Part shown: positions 46,716 to 61,700 of the stretch, piece after piece
Position numbering within the stretch: position 1 is the stretch's first letter
Layout: every line of letters begins with the position of its first letter
Assembly: GCF_901709675.1 (NCBI RefSeq)
Contig: NC_051105.1
Span: 9,906,604 to 9,970,603 of the forward strand
Direction of reading: 5' to 3'
DNA length: 64,000 nucleotides
Source: Syngnathus acus
Taxonomy: Eukaryota; Chordata; Actinopteri; Syngnathiformes; Syngnathidae
The notes under the pieces: model-generated
The model's database searches: none
Seen by the model: the letters and a program-made list of their open reading frames with translations, nothing else
What the model was told of the DNA's origin: nothing
Translations under genes and position numbers: made by a program

Positions 46716-49700
46716 ATGGCAGTGGCCAAGATGGTGTGTTTCTCTGACGTGGAAACTTTCCTGGACTCGCACCCTGAGTTATTCGAGGACTACCTGAACC
46801 GAAAAGGCACTTATGGCATGGTGGAGAAGTGGCTCAAGAACCACCAGGGGCCCAAATCGGGTCCGGCGGCCCCGAGCCCGGCTGAGTCGAGGGACGAGAA
46901 GGGCGCCGTGCTGAGGGACAGCTGGGCGAGCAAATGCGACGGTTTGCAGCGGAGAGCTTCGCAGAAGGAGCTGCGCAAAACTTTCGCCCGCTCCAAGGCC
47001 GTCAACGTCAACCGAACCTACGACGAGCAAGTCAACTCGCGGGCCCAGGAGCCGCTGAGCAGCATGCGCAGGAGAGCCCTGCTGAGGAAAGCGAGCTCGC
47101 TGCCCCCGACCACCGCGCACATCTTGAGCGCGCTGCTCGAGTCCAGAGTCAACATTCCGCAGTACCCGTCCACGGCCGTGGACTTCAAATATTACCTCAA
47201 AGAGAACAACGAGAGGGAGTTCTTCCTGGAGCTCGTTAAAGACATCTCCAACGACTTGGACTTGACGAGCCTCAGCTACAAGATCTTGGTGTTTGTGTGC
47301 ATCATGGTGGACGCGGACCGGTCCTCCCTCTTCCTGGTGGAGGGCACCGGAAACAAGAAGACGCTCGTGTCCAAGTTCTTCGACGTACACGCGGGCACCG
47401 CCGTGTTGCCCTCCATGAACTCGGGCGAAGTGCAAGTGCCGTGGGGCAAAGGGATAATCGGATACGTGGCCGAGCACGGGGAGACCGTCAACATTCCGGA
47501 CGCCTACCAGGTGACCCCAAAAACCCGTTTACAATTTTGTATGCCTTTTTGCTCTTCCACCAAAAATGCTTCAATCAGATCTTTTGTGCGTAAACATTGC
47601 CAAAGTACAGTATTATAAAAGCCAGGCACATTAAGAGGCATGACCCCCGCACGCTGAATAGAACAGTTTGGTTCACTTCAGAAGTTTATTGTCCTTCAAG
47701 AGGATCTTTACACTGGCGGGGGTGGGGGTCACTGGCACCCCCAAACAATGCGTGGACTTGTATTTCTGGTAAGTCAACTATTTGGGAGCTACCACAGAAC
47801 AGTTATTCATTAAAAAAAAAAAAAAGCTATTCACTGTAATTTAATTACAGGAGGCATTATAATTTTAGAATAAAGGGATGCTGCCAATAAAGTCGACAGA
47901 ACATGAAAAAAACTATTAAATATAAACCTTTGCGGTACTTAAAGATCCAGTCTTTATTGTTTTCATCATGTACCGTACTTGTCTGTGGGGCTCGCAGGAT
48001 CGCCGGTTCAGTGATGAAATTGACAAACTGACGGGCTACAAGACCAAGTCCCTCTTGTGCATGCCCATTCGCAACAGCGATGGAGAGATCATCGGAGTCG
48101 CTCAGGCCATCAACAAGACCTCAAGTGTGGAAATCTTCGCTGAAGATGATGAAAAGGTAATCTCTTCATGATGGTGGGGAGCGTGTTGTTGCCACGTTGA
48201 CATTTGCAAACCATATCAATAGTTTGAGTTTATTTTTCTTTGTTTGATTTTCATATGCTCTTGCCTCACAGCCAATTATCCCACCCGGCTGTCGTCAAAA
48301 GAGGTGTTACGTTTTTCGACGACACGTGAAAAAGGTTGATCTGATGAACTGCAGGCCGTGTTTTGCTTTTCTTGTTTGGAGCCCATGCTTTAGAACGTAC
48401 AATGTATTATTTCAATAATTCACACGCTCACTAATCAAATTTTGGCTCTGACGCTTAGTGTCTCAGTGTGTTCAACAGTTCCTGCCAAATGTTGGAGCAA
48501 ATGTCTCGCAGTTGGTGTCTTTATGGATTTTGTTTTGTACTTTGCCTGTGCGCTCAGCGCTCAGCGTTCAGCTTCGGTTTGGTGTTATCATCTCCGATGC
48601 TTAATGGGCGACAGTTAGACTGACTCTGGGGCATTTTCCTGGCGACAACTGTGCAAGTGTGATGAGAAACAGTGTGAGAATGGACCAGAGTGGCTTTATT
48701 GCTAGTTGATATGAATTACAATGTTGGCGGGATTTTATTTTACCACCACTTGTTCTATGTACAAAAGAAACTGTTGACTGTCTGATGTGCATTTCCAATT
48801 TCTTTTCCAGTGGTAAAAAAAATACGAAACAGCAGCGGCAACAGCTAAGACGGAGCAGTGAAAGATTGAAATGATCATTCAGAGTAATTTTCTCGCCCAT
48901 CTCGTACGTCTGCGAGTTAATTTGTTGCCAGGCATAATTTATTGCCCTTGCCCACTGCCAAGAAAAAGAGGCAAAATAGAATTGTTACTCGCGATGCTGT
49001 ATTGTTTTCTCAGCAAAAACAAAAGCCTCTAATTAGCATTACAATTCATATTCATATTACCTTTGAGAATTTCCTTCACCTAATTCAAGGGAGTCTCGCC
49101 CTAACAAAAACAAATGTTATCAAGATTGGTCAGATTTTAGGAAAATCCAACACTTACACATTTAACATATCCTTTCAGTCTTGCGCTTTAATTGGCTTTA
49201 CCGTTGCATCAACAACACGCAAATGCTAGCTCGCGATGAATTAGTAATGGATTCTAATGGTAACATTATCACCGTCATCTGCTGTTGTCTAGCACTGCTC
49301 AGTAATAATCACATGGCGATATCACAGCCACATGGCGATCACACACAGATCACCGTGTGTGATCTCTGTGATATCTGTGATATCCGTGCGATATCTGTGA
49401 TATCCGTGATATATCTGTGATATCCGTGTTATCCGTGATATCTGTGATATCCGTGATATCTGATCTCGCACAGATCGCCGTGTGTGATATCAGATATTTA
49501 GTGAGGGGCATTCTGTGATATCCGTGATATCTGTGATATCCGTGATATCTGTGATATCCGTGATATCTGTGATATCTGATCTCACACAGATCGCCGTGTG
49601 TGTTATCTGTGATATCAGATATCTAGTGAGGGGCATTCTGTGATATCTGTGATATCCGTGATATCTGATCTCACAGATCGCCGTGTGTGATATCTGTGAT

Positions 49701-52700
49701 ATCAGATATCTAGTGAGACAACTAGTGAGATAACTACTTAAGAAAATGTATTTCATTCCGCAAAGTGTTAGACAATGCAGCAATATTAGATGTCACGACA
49801 ACAATTTGAGATTGTCTTAATTAAACATTTCTTTGCGTTGGTGAAACCGTATAGGCTAGCGAAACACGCGGCGCTTGCCTTTAATCCCACGCTGCTTTAA
49901 TTGTGTCGTGACGATCCTCTGCGGGATGGAGGGTCTTTGGGGAGCTTTAGTAATGACTCAGTCTGTGTATAATTGCGTTATCTTTTATAAAGCATTAGAG
50001 TTGTTGTCTTATGTGCGGGAACGTATTTCATTGTGTCACTTGAGATTGTTTCTATTTGTCAGTAAGAGGCAATAAATGAAGAGCAACTTTTTAACGTCAA
50101 CCGCCAAGGAAGTTAGACAAAAGTGTGTCTAAAAGTCATCTGTCACTAACAGCAGTTGAGTTGAAGTGGAATGGCTGCTCTTGAAAACACATCAGTTGGG
50201 ATCAAGTAGATTATTTTAAGACCGGGAAGGCACAACGAGGCTCAATCAAGTCGCTATTTAGAAGAAGCACTCCGTCTTCTTTGCTCTGTGCTACTTTTTC
50301 ATAATGTTGCGTTATCTCAAAGTCAATAGCTGCGCCGTACTGCGGTTCTCTCACAAATATTGCTAATAATCACCGTCAATGATTTTTGAGAGAAATATCA
50401 GATCTTATTCTGAATGGAAAGCTCATTGCTCCAGAAATGAGCGACACAGTTGTTGCAAAAGCGTGTTTGTAAAACAACTGTGAAAATGATTATTGGTTTA
50501 GCACCAATCGCCTTCCCGCGTGCGCAATTCTCAGAGCTCAATCAAAAATTACCCGCTAGTTTGGTTTTATAAATGAAGTGCGGGGAAAACGAAAAGCACA
50601 CCGTCAATTTCTCACAGCATGCCTCGTATAAAAAATAAAAAAAAGCAGCTGCAGACCGCCCGGTCGTCGCGCGTAGTGCAAAGCGACTGTCTCGTAGGAG
50701 CTGGCCTTTGTTATTAAAACCACTCTTTTTACTGCCGGTCAGTGGGCAAAAACCTCTGTTTGTAATGCAACCTTATCTAATGGCCTGCGGGACAGAACGT
50801 AATTATTAGCAGCGCTGCTTTTCTTGCGTTTGCCTGTTAGTAGCGCAGACAGATCCATAGCCAGATCCCCAAAGTCCTCCTGGCTAATGAGTCTTTCTCT
50901 GTTCGGCCCGATGACTGCTGCCTTTCCACGAGATCATTATTAGGGAATTCCAGAGGACAGTTGAAATAGCATCACGGATAAGCTCGGTATCATCCAAACA
51001 AAAACTTGACTGTGTAAAAATTTGGTTGATATTTACGTCACAGGGTCAAGACACATTATATTTCCGGTGTGTTGATTTCAACTTATGTGCAGTGTTCTGA
51101 AGCACCTCTTTGCGCCAAGTCGAGTGTACGCTCGCATATTGACTCGCGTTATGAATTAAGCGCGGCAGGAAGTAGGAAATGTTTAATTATATTATTTATG
51201 TCGAGAATATGAGTGCGTTTATCGTATCAGCCCCAGGCGCTGTAAGTCAGACTGTTCAGTCAAATGGTAAAATGTCAGTTGAATTGATGAATCCGGCAAG
51301 TCGCGATTTTGTGAAAGGCTATTTTTATTTCACTGCCGCAGTGATTAAAAGGTTGGGATTTTCTTAGAATGAAAATAATGTGAGAAATACACACAAAATA
51401 TGGATATTTGAGAGGCAATGATCATTGTGTATTTTGGTGACAGAGACTCTTCACACTTTGCTTTCTAGCCAGAGGTAAACATGGAATTATAAATTTTGCG
51501 AAATATAAAACCTTGAAAGCCTTTTTGGATCTTGCCTGGAAAACAGATGTTTGGAGATCCGGTGATAGATGTTAATGCTACTCATTTGGTACCATCAGGC
51601 ACCGAACATGAGCTTTGCTTCTGCTGTTGCTGCTGATGAATGATAAGACAATTTTATTTTTATGTGCGCAGGTACTGCAAATGTACCTGCCTTTCTGCGG
51701 CATTGCAATTTCCAATGCCCAACTCTTTGCTGCCTCCAGGAAGGAATACGACAGAAGTCGGGTAAGTACCAAGTGACCCGTTTCCCGTCTTTGGAATCGG
51801 CAATAACCTCCCTCGATGCTGGCCGATCACCTGCGTGGAGATGGGCCCGATTCTCGACGAGGGCTTGGTTGGAAGCAACATTATGAGATGCGCTACTTAT
51901 TCATGCCACTCGTTGGGAACATTATGAGAACGCAGTTCTGTGGGAGAGAAATGGTTTTATGCGCTTGGTATTAGATTGGATGGCTCTGCCATATATCAAG
52001 GACTTAATGTGCTTCTACCGGGGAAAGCTAATCATGTTGCATTGTGTTTGCTCCCGATATTCAGGCACTCCTTGAAGTCGTCAACGACCTGTTTGAAGAA
52101 CAAACCGATCTGGAAAAAATTGTCCGCAAGATCATGCATCGTGCTCAGACGTTGCTCAAATGCGAGCGATGTTCTGTTCAGTTGCTGGAGGACATCGAGT
52201 CACCGGTACTGGTTTTTCTTACGGTGACATTGTGTTAGTTAAGCTCAAGTTATTAGTGCAGATTTTAAATGAAATAGAGTGATTTTTTCTCCCCCTTTTT
52301 GAATCTTTCAGGTGGTAAAGTTCACCAAGTCTTTTGAATTGTTGTCACCTAAGTGCAGTGCCGACGCCGAAACAAGGTATGTATGATGTTTGACTTTGTT
52401 TTTGTTGTCCAAACAAGCAGAAAGACCTTTTCCATTAAATGTGTCTAAATAGGAAAAATCCAGTATGGCTGTTCATTTCCTCCCTTTTCATTTGGGTAAC
52501 CTTTCTCTCTATGTCGTATTTCTCCATATATATATATTTTTTTGCATCTGAATCTGTAACGCTTTCATCAAGGACTAAATCAAAATAAAGACATAAGATC
52601 GACTCCTCTGCTGTAGGAGTGCTGAATAGCGGGCGGGCTTGACTGTGGGAGCTGTCTTTAATTTGATTTGGAGAATTCTCCACCACCGCTAGGCATGGAA

Positions 52701-55658
52701 AGATTAAATTATAGTTTCGAACGTTTTGATGAACACGTTGTACGCCGCCCACAACATTAGGGACACCATTATGCCACCATCTGTATGATGAGTACATTGA
52801 TTCTTCTTCCTTTGAGAAGTCGACGCTTAATAGGCAGAGGCTTATTATTCGTGTTCTTCTGTTTAGTTTCAAGGACAGTATGGAAAAGTCTTCTTACTCT
52901 GACTGGCTCATCAACAACAGCATTGCAGAGCTGGTAGCATCCACAGGACTTCCTGTCAACATCAGCGACGCCTACCAAGATCCTCGTTTTGATGCTGAGG
53001 TAACCACGCCGCAATCAACTGTTGTTAAAAATTTACTGAGTCGTTTGCAAAACTTCAGATGAGTCAGTAATTTGCAAAACAACACACCAAACAGACCAGT
53101 GGTAAAGATTTGAAAGAAAATGGATGTCTCATTATTGTGAGTATCATGCTGAGGACAGGTTAGATGTTGTCAATGCAGATGGATGGTTATTGTTGTTATT
53201 AATGTCCTCGCCGTCATTTTATTAGGCGGACCAGTTCTCGGACTTCCACATCCGCTCAGTGCTGTGTGTTCCCATATGGAACAGCGATCATCAAATCATT
53301 GGTAAGTCAACAAATAAAATGGATTCTTTTTTTTTTTCAATGGTGCTGACTGTTTTATAGTATGTACAAGATGCTGGTAGTAAATATGTCCAGCATTTGT
53401 GGTTGTAATTGGTCCTCATAATTAATTTTAATTGGTCCTCTCCTCTTTTGTTGTTGTTGCATGTAGACAAATGTCGGTGACATTATCGGCGGCTGCGTTT
53501 CTGTGATTAGATCTGCACTTGACTTTGCTAGTGTTTCCTCATTGTGCGAATTGTGTTTGTGAATCAGCCCCTGGGCCGACACCACAAACTGACACTGCGA
53601 TAAATCATTGATCCCCTCTTTGGTGTCGCTGCTTAATACTTTTGCGAGGGCCAACGATAGCAGCCTTGGAGATTCTGAAAATCCGACACAGGAAGTCATT
53701 ATTTTCATTGAGTGAAAAGAGATCAGCGTGTTTGCAAATGGCTAGTTTAGACCTGCGCGTGTCTTTGTATGTTTAACATTTCTTTTGCGTAGGAGTTAAA
53801 TGTATTTGTCAGGGACAGGAAGCGGAGAAAAAAAGAACAGAATGAAAAAAAAAAAGTGCAGTGTGTGGGTGGCACCTGAGCACCTGAAGTGAAAAAAACG
53901 TTATACCAACAAATCAGCAGAAGATGAAATTCTCAGGTCAAGGATACTTTTGATTCACAAATGAAATGTTCTTGCGGCGTCTCTCAAAGTAACCAACAGC
54001 TCATTCAAAATGAAACTGTGCTGTGATTATACCAACAATAGCCTACTGAGCGTTGAATCGAGTTAGGACGGTTAATTGCACCACTTCCTGTAGAGCTGTG
54101 TTAGCACAGATGCTAATGCTAACATGAAAGTTTTTCCCAAAAATAGCTAACCCAGAATCACTATGCCAATGGCGGGAACACGTTTCTCTTCCTTGTATCC
54201 TAATTTTTGAAGCTTGTTATTTACATCTGAAACTCCAGGACAGCTTATCGCTTGAAGCATCTTTTCTGAGGTCAGCGTGCAAATTACCCTTCTGTTTGAG
54301 TTAGTGTGAACAGAAGGTTCATGGCAAAATCCCAACTGCAGTCCACTGTCATCATGTGTAAGTGCATAAAAATGGGACGCTCGGGCCTCGCTCGGGCCTC
54401 GCTCCCATTGCCTCCTCCCCTTCTTCCTACCCGAGCCAAGCGCAAACAAAATTCAATCAATAAACCACCCATAACTGTTTACAGTGGTGGTTGCAAATTG
54501 CTTGGCTCATTTGTCAGTTGTAGAGTGGCTGATGAATGTTCACCTCAAAATAAAAATCCTGCCCCATACCAAATGATCATTTGAATATGCTTGCTTTTTA
54601 ACGTCAAGATGTTGTTTTATGTCATATCGTGTGTAATTACTCTTTAGCTTTAGTTCCCAGACAACATGACAATATGTATCAATGAAATATTCGTGTTCAC
54701 TGTGAGTTCTACTTTAATTGGACACAGAGAGAGGTCGGGCGAGTACTCCAAAGGCTTCATTCCCACTGTGTTTTGTTGACACTATTAATTGAATATTCAT
54801 TTTTGCACTTGTCCTTTCTACCATTGTGTAATCTTCCTGGAAAGAAATTCATAAGAGACTTTATGCAAGAAGTAGTTTTGTGTGAAAAATAAGGCATCAT
54901 CTCCAATAATATGGACAATTTCTCCTTGGCCTAACAGGCGTTGCTCAAGTGCTGAACCGCCTCGATGGGAAACCATTTTATGATGCAGATCAGCGGCTCT
55001 TTGAGGTATTGCTTTAACTCGCTTGTCTTTTATTATCAGAGTTGTTTTGATATTTTTAGCTTCCCCCAATTAGGCTTTTGTGATCTTTTGTGGCCTGGGC
55101 ATCAACAACACCATCATGTACGACCAGGTGAAGAAGTCGTGGGCAAAGCAATCAGTGGCTCTAGATGTAAGAATGCAGTTTCCGTAAGGATTGTGTACTC
55201 AAATTATTCCTGAGGGTTATGCCACAATTGGAAATGACGCCAAGAATTGGCTCAAGACTGTTATTATTTTTTCAGGTACTCTCTTACCACGCCACCTGCT
55301 CCAAGACTGAAGTGGACAAATTCAAGGTAGAATTATCATCCAAGAAAATTGCACTTACAGACCTCGTTTGACCAACAAATTAAAAAAAAAAAAAAAAAAA
55401 AGGGCCATTTTTAAAATTTTCCCTCTAAGGTAGACAGCAGAGAAAGGACAGGCCAGAAGATGCATGTTTTTATTTCTTCATATTCACCTGCACGTCTTGA
55501 TTTGTTTGTGTGCTGCTCAGTCAGATGATGAAAAACAGACCGGGACCGTGAACCCTGCTGGAGGCAGTGAGCGTAGGCCAAGGGGAAGCCCATTATATTT
55601 TTCAGCAAGATGACGGCGGTACATACACTAACTCATTAGACTTTCTGGAGCATTGTGC

Positions 55659-55716
<58 letters not shown>

Positions 55717-58700
55717 TCTATATATTTTGCTCTCATTAAATTTTACATGGATCCTTAAAACTGGCACCATTGTTTATCTAGTTTGGCACAGATTTTGCAT
55801 ATATGGCCTATTTTACATTAGAAGTCATTTTCTTACTCTTTTGACAAAGGAAGTGTTACTGGGAATAATCACATTTGTAATTGAATAATCAATGATGTGG
55901 ATTAATAGCAAAATCTTGAAATTTGGATTTGTTCCACACTCAAATCATCTTTTTTCATTGAAATGAATGGAAAGTCATTAATCTGTTCCAGCCTCACCCC
56001 AAAAAATGACAGCAAACATTTTACCTTTTTTTAAGACAATACCACTCTATAATGTTGAATATTCCCAAAACATACCATAATAAAATGACTAAATAGAATT
56101 TACAGGCTCAATTTGTGCATCATGATTAATTAATTGTGCCTCATTCTGGGCCATTGTAGTCTAAAATTAGGCATACTTATGCTGACTATCTTTTTACAAT
56201 GAAAATAAAATTCATAATCGTTAACAGCAATCAGTAGACAATTGTGATATTCAATCTTTATAAAACTGAAAAGACATTTTACATTTTTAATTAGCTTGAC
56301 ATTTCTGAAATATAGATATGACCTATTTTCCCGTACTGCCAAGTGAAGGAGTTTCCCTTGTGACCATTACAGCAAAATAGGAAGGAACCCATGTTAAAAA
56401 AAAAAGAACCCCCCCCTTCGTGCGTTGTTTGTGTGATCTCTTCAGCAATGAGCTCCGCATCATCACCCCCAGCCTCACCCCCCACCCTCACCCGCCACCA
56501 CAACCCACTTCTTTCATAACTGCTCTACATATAGATCCTTATTGAGCTCGCTTATCTGCCAGAGCCAGTGGCGTCGGTAAATAAACCTTGCTGACATTTG
56601 CCAAAACCTGAAACTGCAAATTAACAGAGGTCAAGATAACGCCGTAGTGCCAGACATCAGTGCAGAGATTATGTCGAAGAAAAAAACAAACATATATGTT
56701 CTCCAACCATAACTCGTGAAGAGCGCTAAGGAAGCGCAATTAATTGGGATCGTTTATGTGAAAAGCTTGACTAATGATGTCACATTTTGCATTTATTCAG
56801 CTGTAAGAGTTCAATCTGGTTTCAAGGCTTCCTCATTAACGTGAGCCCTCCATGCTTCCCGTGACCTCGGCAGCCTCCTAAACTCATTTTCTCCGTCCCT
56901 CTCGGCGTTGTAGGCCGCCAACATCCCCCTGGTGTGCGAACTGGGGATCGACAAGCTCTCCTTTGACGATTTCTCCTTAGATGTGGACGCCATGATAACG
57001 GCCGCTCTCAGGATGTTCATGGAGCTTGGAATGGTTCCCAAATTTAAGATTGACTATGAGGTGAGGATGCGCCTAATGTTTTTGGTTTTGGAAATCCAGT
57101 GGTGGACCTTTTCTGCTGACCTAAACAATATCCGAAGCACTGACCTACATTCTACAAAAAAAATTAATTTAATCCCAATGATCTATTTTCCCCCTCATTA
57201 TTTTGTAGAGTTCCTTTTGGCTGCACTCTTTTTTCTTCTTCTGTCCAGTCAGTTTGTATCTCGCCTCTGTGGGCTGCCATTTCAATGTTCCTCCTAAAGG
57301 CCCATGTAGCAAACGCGAGGCGTAGCGCTGTTAACATCCCTTGCCCTGAAATGTCCTCGGCAACAAACCGGCCTCGCCGTGTACCTCCCTCCAGACACTG
57401 TGCCGATGGCTGCTGACTGTGAGGAAAAACTATCGGATGGTTCTGTACCACAACTGGAGACACGCCTTCAATGTGTGCCAGTGCATGTTTGCCATGCTAA
57501 CGGTAAGGGAAGCAATCTTCTAAAGCACATGTCCTTCTCACATCTTGTACAAACAAGCACGTAAGAGATGCTGAGTGCGCAAGTTTTTTTTTTTTTTTTT
57601 TTTTTTTTTTTCTTTTCATCTTCCAATCAGACGGCCGGCTTCCAAGAGACTCTGACAGAAGTGGAGATCTTAGCGCTCATCGTGGGTTGCGTGTGTCACG
57701 ACTTGGACCACCGAGGCACCAACAATGCCTTCCAGGCAAAGTAAGTGTCTCAGACTGGCTCTGATGAAATCAACGTCCTCCTACACGCTGTTTAGAGTGT
57801 TTCGCCACCTGCGGCAGTCAGCGGATCAGCAAGAGTTAAGCGGCAAGTTGTGTAAGACTTACATAAGTGTCGAACTGACAAGGCCGTTTCAACGAGCAGG
57901 TGACATTTGTGCTAGTTTTCTCTTTTTTGTTTGCTTACCTTACGATGTTATTACTGTAGATGGACTCGAACCAAGATTTTAATTGTGCTGCTGCTCGAGT
58001 GACTTATTCACTCATGAGCACATTTTACTACTTCTGTATTCTACAAGTGCGATTATGGTTTTATGGTGAGTCATGTCCTTTATTGACCTTATAAAGGTAA
58101 GAACAACTTGTGATCTTTTTTTAAAAAACTTTTTCCAAGTAAAAATAAACTGAGATAATGTGGTTGCAAAAGTGTGCACACCCTCTTACAAATCAAGGCT
58201 GCATGCATTCAGAATGAACTAATTACAGTACCGTATTTTCCGCCCTAAAAGGCGCACCGGGTTATAAGGCGCACCTTCAATGAACGGCCCATTTTAAAAC
58301 TTTGTCCATATATAAGGCGCACCGGCTTATAAGGCGCATAAAATAGAAGCTATACTGCATCAAACTGAGGTTGACTAGGGTTGCGGTATGCATCCACTAG
58401 CCAATAACCAACGAGCCCTCTATAAACAATCGCGTTTCTCAAACGATCTCCTATAAAATGATCAGAACTGACTAAAGTTCGATCTAACGCATTGGTACTA
58501 CTTACCTATGTTTCCCTTCCATATCGATCCGTAGATTTACTCGAAACATTAACAGAGCAGCCTATTTTGACATGAAATAGCCTGGTACGTATAGCAGCTA
58601 TCGCAATAGCATTAGCCATCCGCAAAGTCTCACGAGCCTCACCTCGCAATCTCCCATGAGCCTCAGCAAAGTGTAAACAATCGCGTTTCTCAAACGATCT

Positions 58701-61700
58701 CCTATAAAATGATCGGAACTGACTAAAGTTCGATCTAACGCATTGGTACTACTTACCTATGTTTCCCTTCCATATCGATCCGTAGATTTACTCGAAACAT
58801 TAACAGAGCAGCCTATTTTGACAGGAAATAGCCTCGCGGGTACAACAGCTATTCGGTGACGCCCCCTGACTACAGTTGCCGTAATGCTGGGAAGCGATGC
58901 GACCTTGTAATTTATTAGTCGTACTAAAACGTACTGAAACATTTTGGCAGAGCACTGTGTACAACCAGTATGGATCAACAAATTCATCAGTTGATCCATA
59001 TATAAGGCGCACTGGCCTATAAGGCGCACTGTCGGCTTTTGAGAAAATTTTAGGTTTTTAGGTGCGCCTTTTAGGGCGGAAAATACGGTATATTGAAATT
59101 GATGCTGATGGGAATTGGACCAGCCGCCACCATTTTAGACACCGTAAAAATAATGTTGGTATTTGACGTTGTTTTACTATGTGTGCGCCAGGACAGGCTC
59201 GGCTCTCGCTCTGCTTTACGGGACCTCGGCTACCCTTGAGCACCACCACTTCAACCACGCTGTCATGATCCTGCAAAGCGAGGTGAACCATCTCTCTGTG
59301 TCCTTGTTGCTATTGTTTTGAAAGTGCTGCAATGCAGCGCTCCAGATGTTCTCAAGTCAATGCTGCATTTAAGCGCAACATTTGCACTTTGTCCATTCAA
59401 GTGCATTTACGGGTGTTGTTTTAACACTCCATCCTTTTCTTGGCTGCACTCGGTTTGTTCCATCTTGCAAAGTTAGCCTCCCCTCTGGTTTTGTGAACTG
59501 CATTGCAATGCAGTGCTAATCAGGAGAACATACGCAGGGGTGGCCCTACTCTGGAACCAGTGTCAGCCATTTCAGTGGGGAGCAACTCCATCATTTGTTC
59601 CATTTTCGTTTCCTGTGGTACTGCGTGGAGCACTTGTGACTTCCGCGGGATTCAGTGTAACGTTTGACATAGCATTACCAAATAAGCAATAATAAAGTTA
59701 ATAGCAAATAGCTGCGAGGCAAACGGCAGTTGAACCAAATTGGAAACCATCAATAACGTACACAAGCTGCAGCATCCTGGTTTATAGTTGCATCTGTTGT
59801 TTATTTTTCCAGCCCACTTACATTTACAAATATAAAAGGATCATCTTTCATGTCGTTTGAGCCTGATGGCAAACATGTGGCCACTTTCATAATATGTGAA
59901 CGGAGTAAACAAAACAAAAGCTCAGGCTGCCCTTAAATCAATGCAATTACTGCGGTGATAGATTTACTGGTAATTGGTTGAGCAAGAGACATTTCAGCAG
60001 GTGATTTGCTTCTTTTTTTTTTATGTCAAGTTGTAATTAAAGACGGTCTGCGGGAGCTGCTGAGCAGCAGAGGCTTAGCTCTTCATGATCACGCTGCTGA
60101 CAAATGTTTTCTTTGAATATCCTAATGGTTTCTCTTGATAACGTTGGGCCAGGGCTGTCCTATTAGCTTATAAATGACTAGTGTGGCTAATTCATAGAGA
60201 TCAGGGTTTCTATCTGCTGGCTTTCACCAACCATTCATTCCAAGATACTGTTTTTTCTTTTTACTTCCTGACCTTGTGTTACGTTTCTTCCCAGGGTCAC
60301 AACATATTCTCCAACCTCTCGTCCGCCGAGTACAGCAACCTTATGCAGCTACTCAAGCAGTCCATTCTGGCCACTGATCTCACTCTTTACTTTGAGTATG
60401 TTCTGCGTCATCAGATCATCAGATTTCAAATCACCAAAAACGATTTTAAATCACAAAACTGGTGGAGCGATAATTGTACTGAGCGAGTTTTCAACCTGTA
60501 CTTACTTAGTTTGGTTTACACCGCCCCCTAGTGAATGTTTTGTGTTTTACGCCTATATCTTGTCACACAGGAACAGAAACACGTTCTTTGAACTGGTGAA
60601 CAAAGGGGAGTATAACTGGAACGTGAAGGCCCACAGAGACATGTGCAGGTGAAACAACATGATAACAAAATGTCTCCATTTTGCAAAAACTCCCAAATAA
60701 CACAGACCATCCTTTTCCCTCTAAGATCCATGATGATGACAGCATGTGATCTCGGCGCTGTCACCAAGCCTTGGGAAATATCCCGCAAGGTGAGCACTGA
60801 TCCAGAGGTCAAAATGTGTTTATAATAAACATGTCATCATTATACCCTCATTTCAGGTGGCTGAGTTAGTGACCAGCGAGTTCTTTGAGCAGGGCGACAG
60901 AGAACGATCAGAGTTGAAGCTCACACCCTCGGTGAGTGGATAAGAACATGGCTGCTTATTTATTTAACACAGTGTATGTCCGCTCCATTTAATATGACCG
61001 AAGCCTGCTCAAGGTGACAGTTTTTACTAAGCTAGGACTGGTGTGAGCTTACGTTATGAATTCAGCCGCATCCTGACTGTTTGCTTGTGATGCTTTGAAG
61101 GTTAGCTTCTATTGTAAGCCCCTTTTTTGACAAATGAGAATCTACACGGGACAGGTTTTCACAGATGTGTAATTTAGCGCAATAACTAATCAAGCCAGGC
61201 CATATTGCCTACGCTTTTAAAACAACCCCACCCTTCCAATAAAGCTCTCTTTATGTTAAACTTGTTCAGTTTAATGCGTGGGTGTTAGATATAAAATATT
61301 AACTTCTGCAGTGAGTCGTAGCAGCTATCTCTGAAGCGCAGCCTCTGTGAAGCCTCTTATTAAACGGTGCAGAAGAAAGCAGTGGCAGGGAAAAAAAAAA
61401 AAAAAAAGATTTGTTGCTGTAAAACGACTCATTCTTCTGTTTACGTTACAGGCCATCTTTGACCGAAACAGAAAAGACGAGCTGCCCGGTCTTCAATTGG
61501 AGTGGATTGATGGAATTTGTGCGCCGCTCTATGAGGTAATCTTCTCAAAGCAGTCGGAGAAGAAAATTGATTACAGTAAGCCACGCTGGACACAGAAATA
61601 ACTCGCAACATGACAAAAGTCGAGGCTCATTATTATTCTGCCCCCATACACACAGAGCAATTCTTTGGAACTTTGATGTCAAGCTCCGCCCACTTTAAAT

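Noticed and set aside
46779-47477. 232-residue open frame on the minus strand
   Set aside because: It is exactly antisense to pde11a exon 1, which is GC-rich and strongly conserved on the plus strand. The product is repetitive His/Arg-rich with no domain.
49316-49735. CRISPR-like array
   Set aside because: Repeats are short, palindromic and directly tandem with no unique spacers, and the context is a vertebrate intron.
58229-59090. Assignment of the transposon relic to the hAT superfamily
   Set aside because: The eight bases on either side do not match, while TA is present at both borders, so an 8-bp target duplication is not supported.
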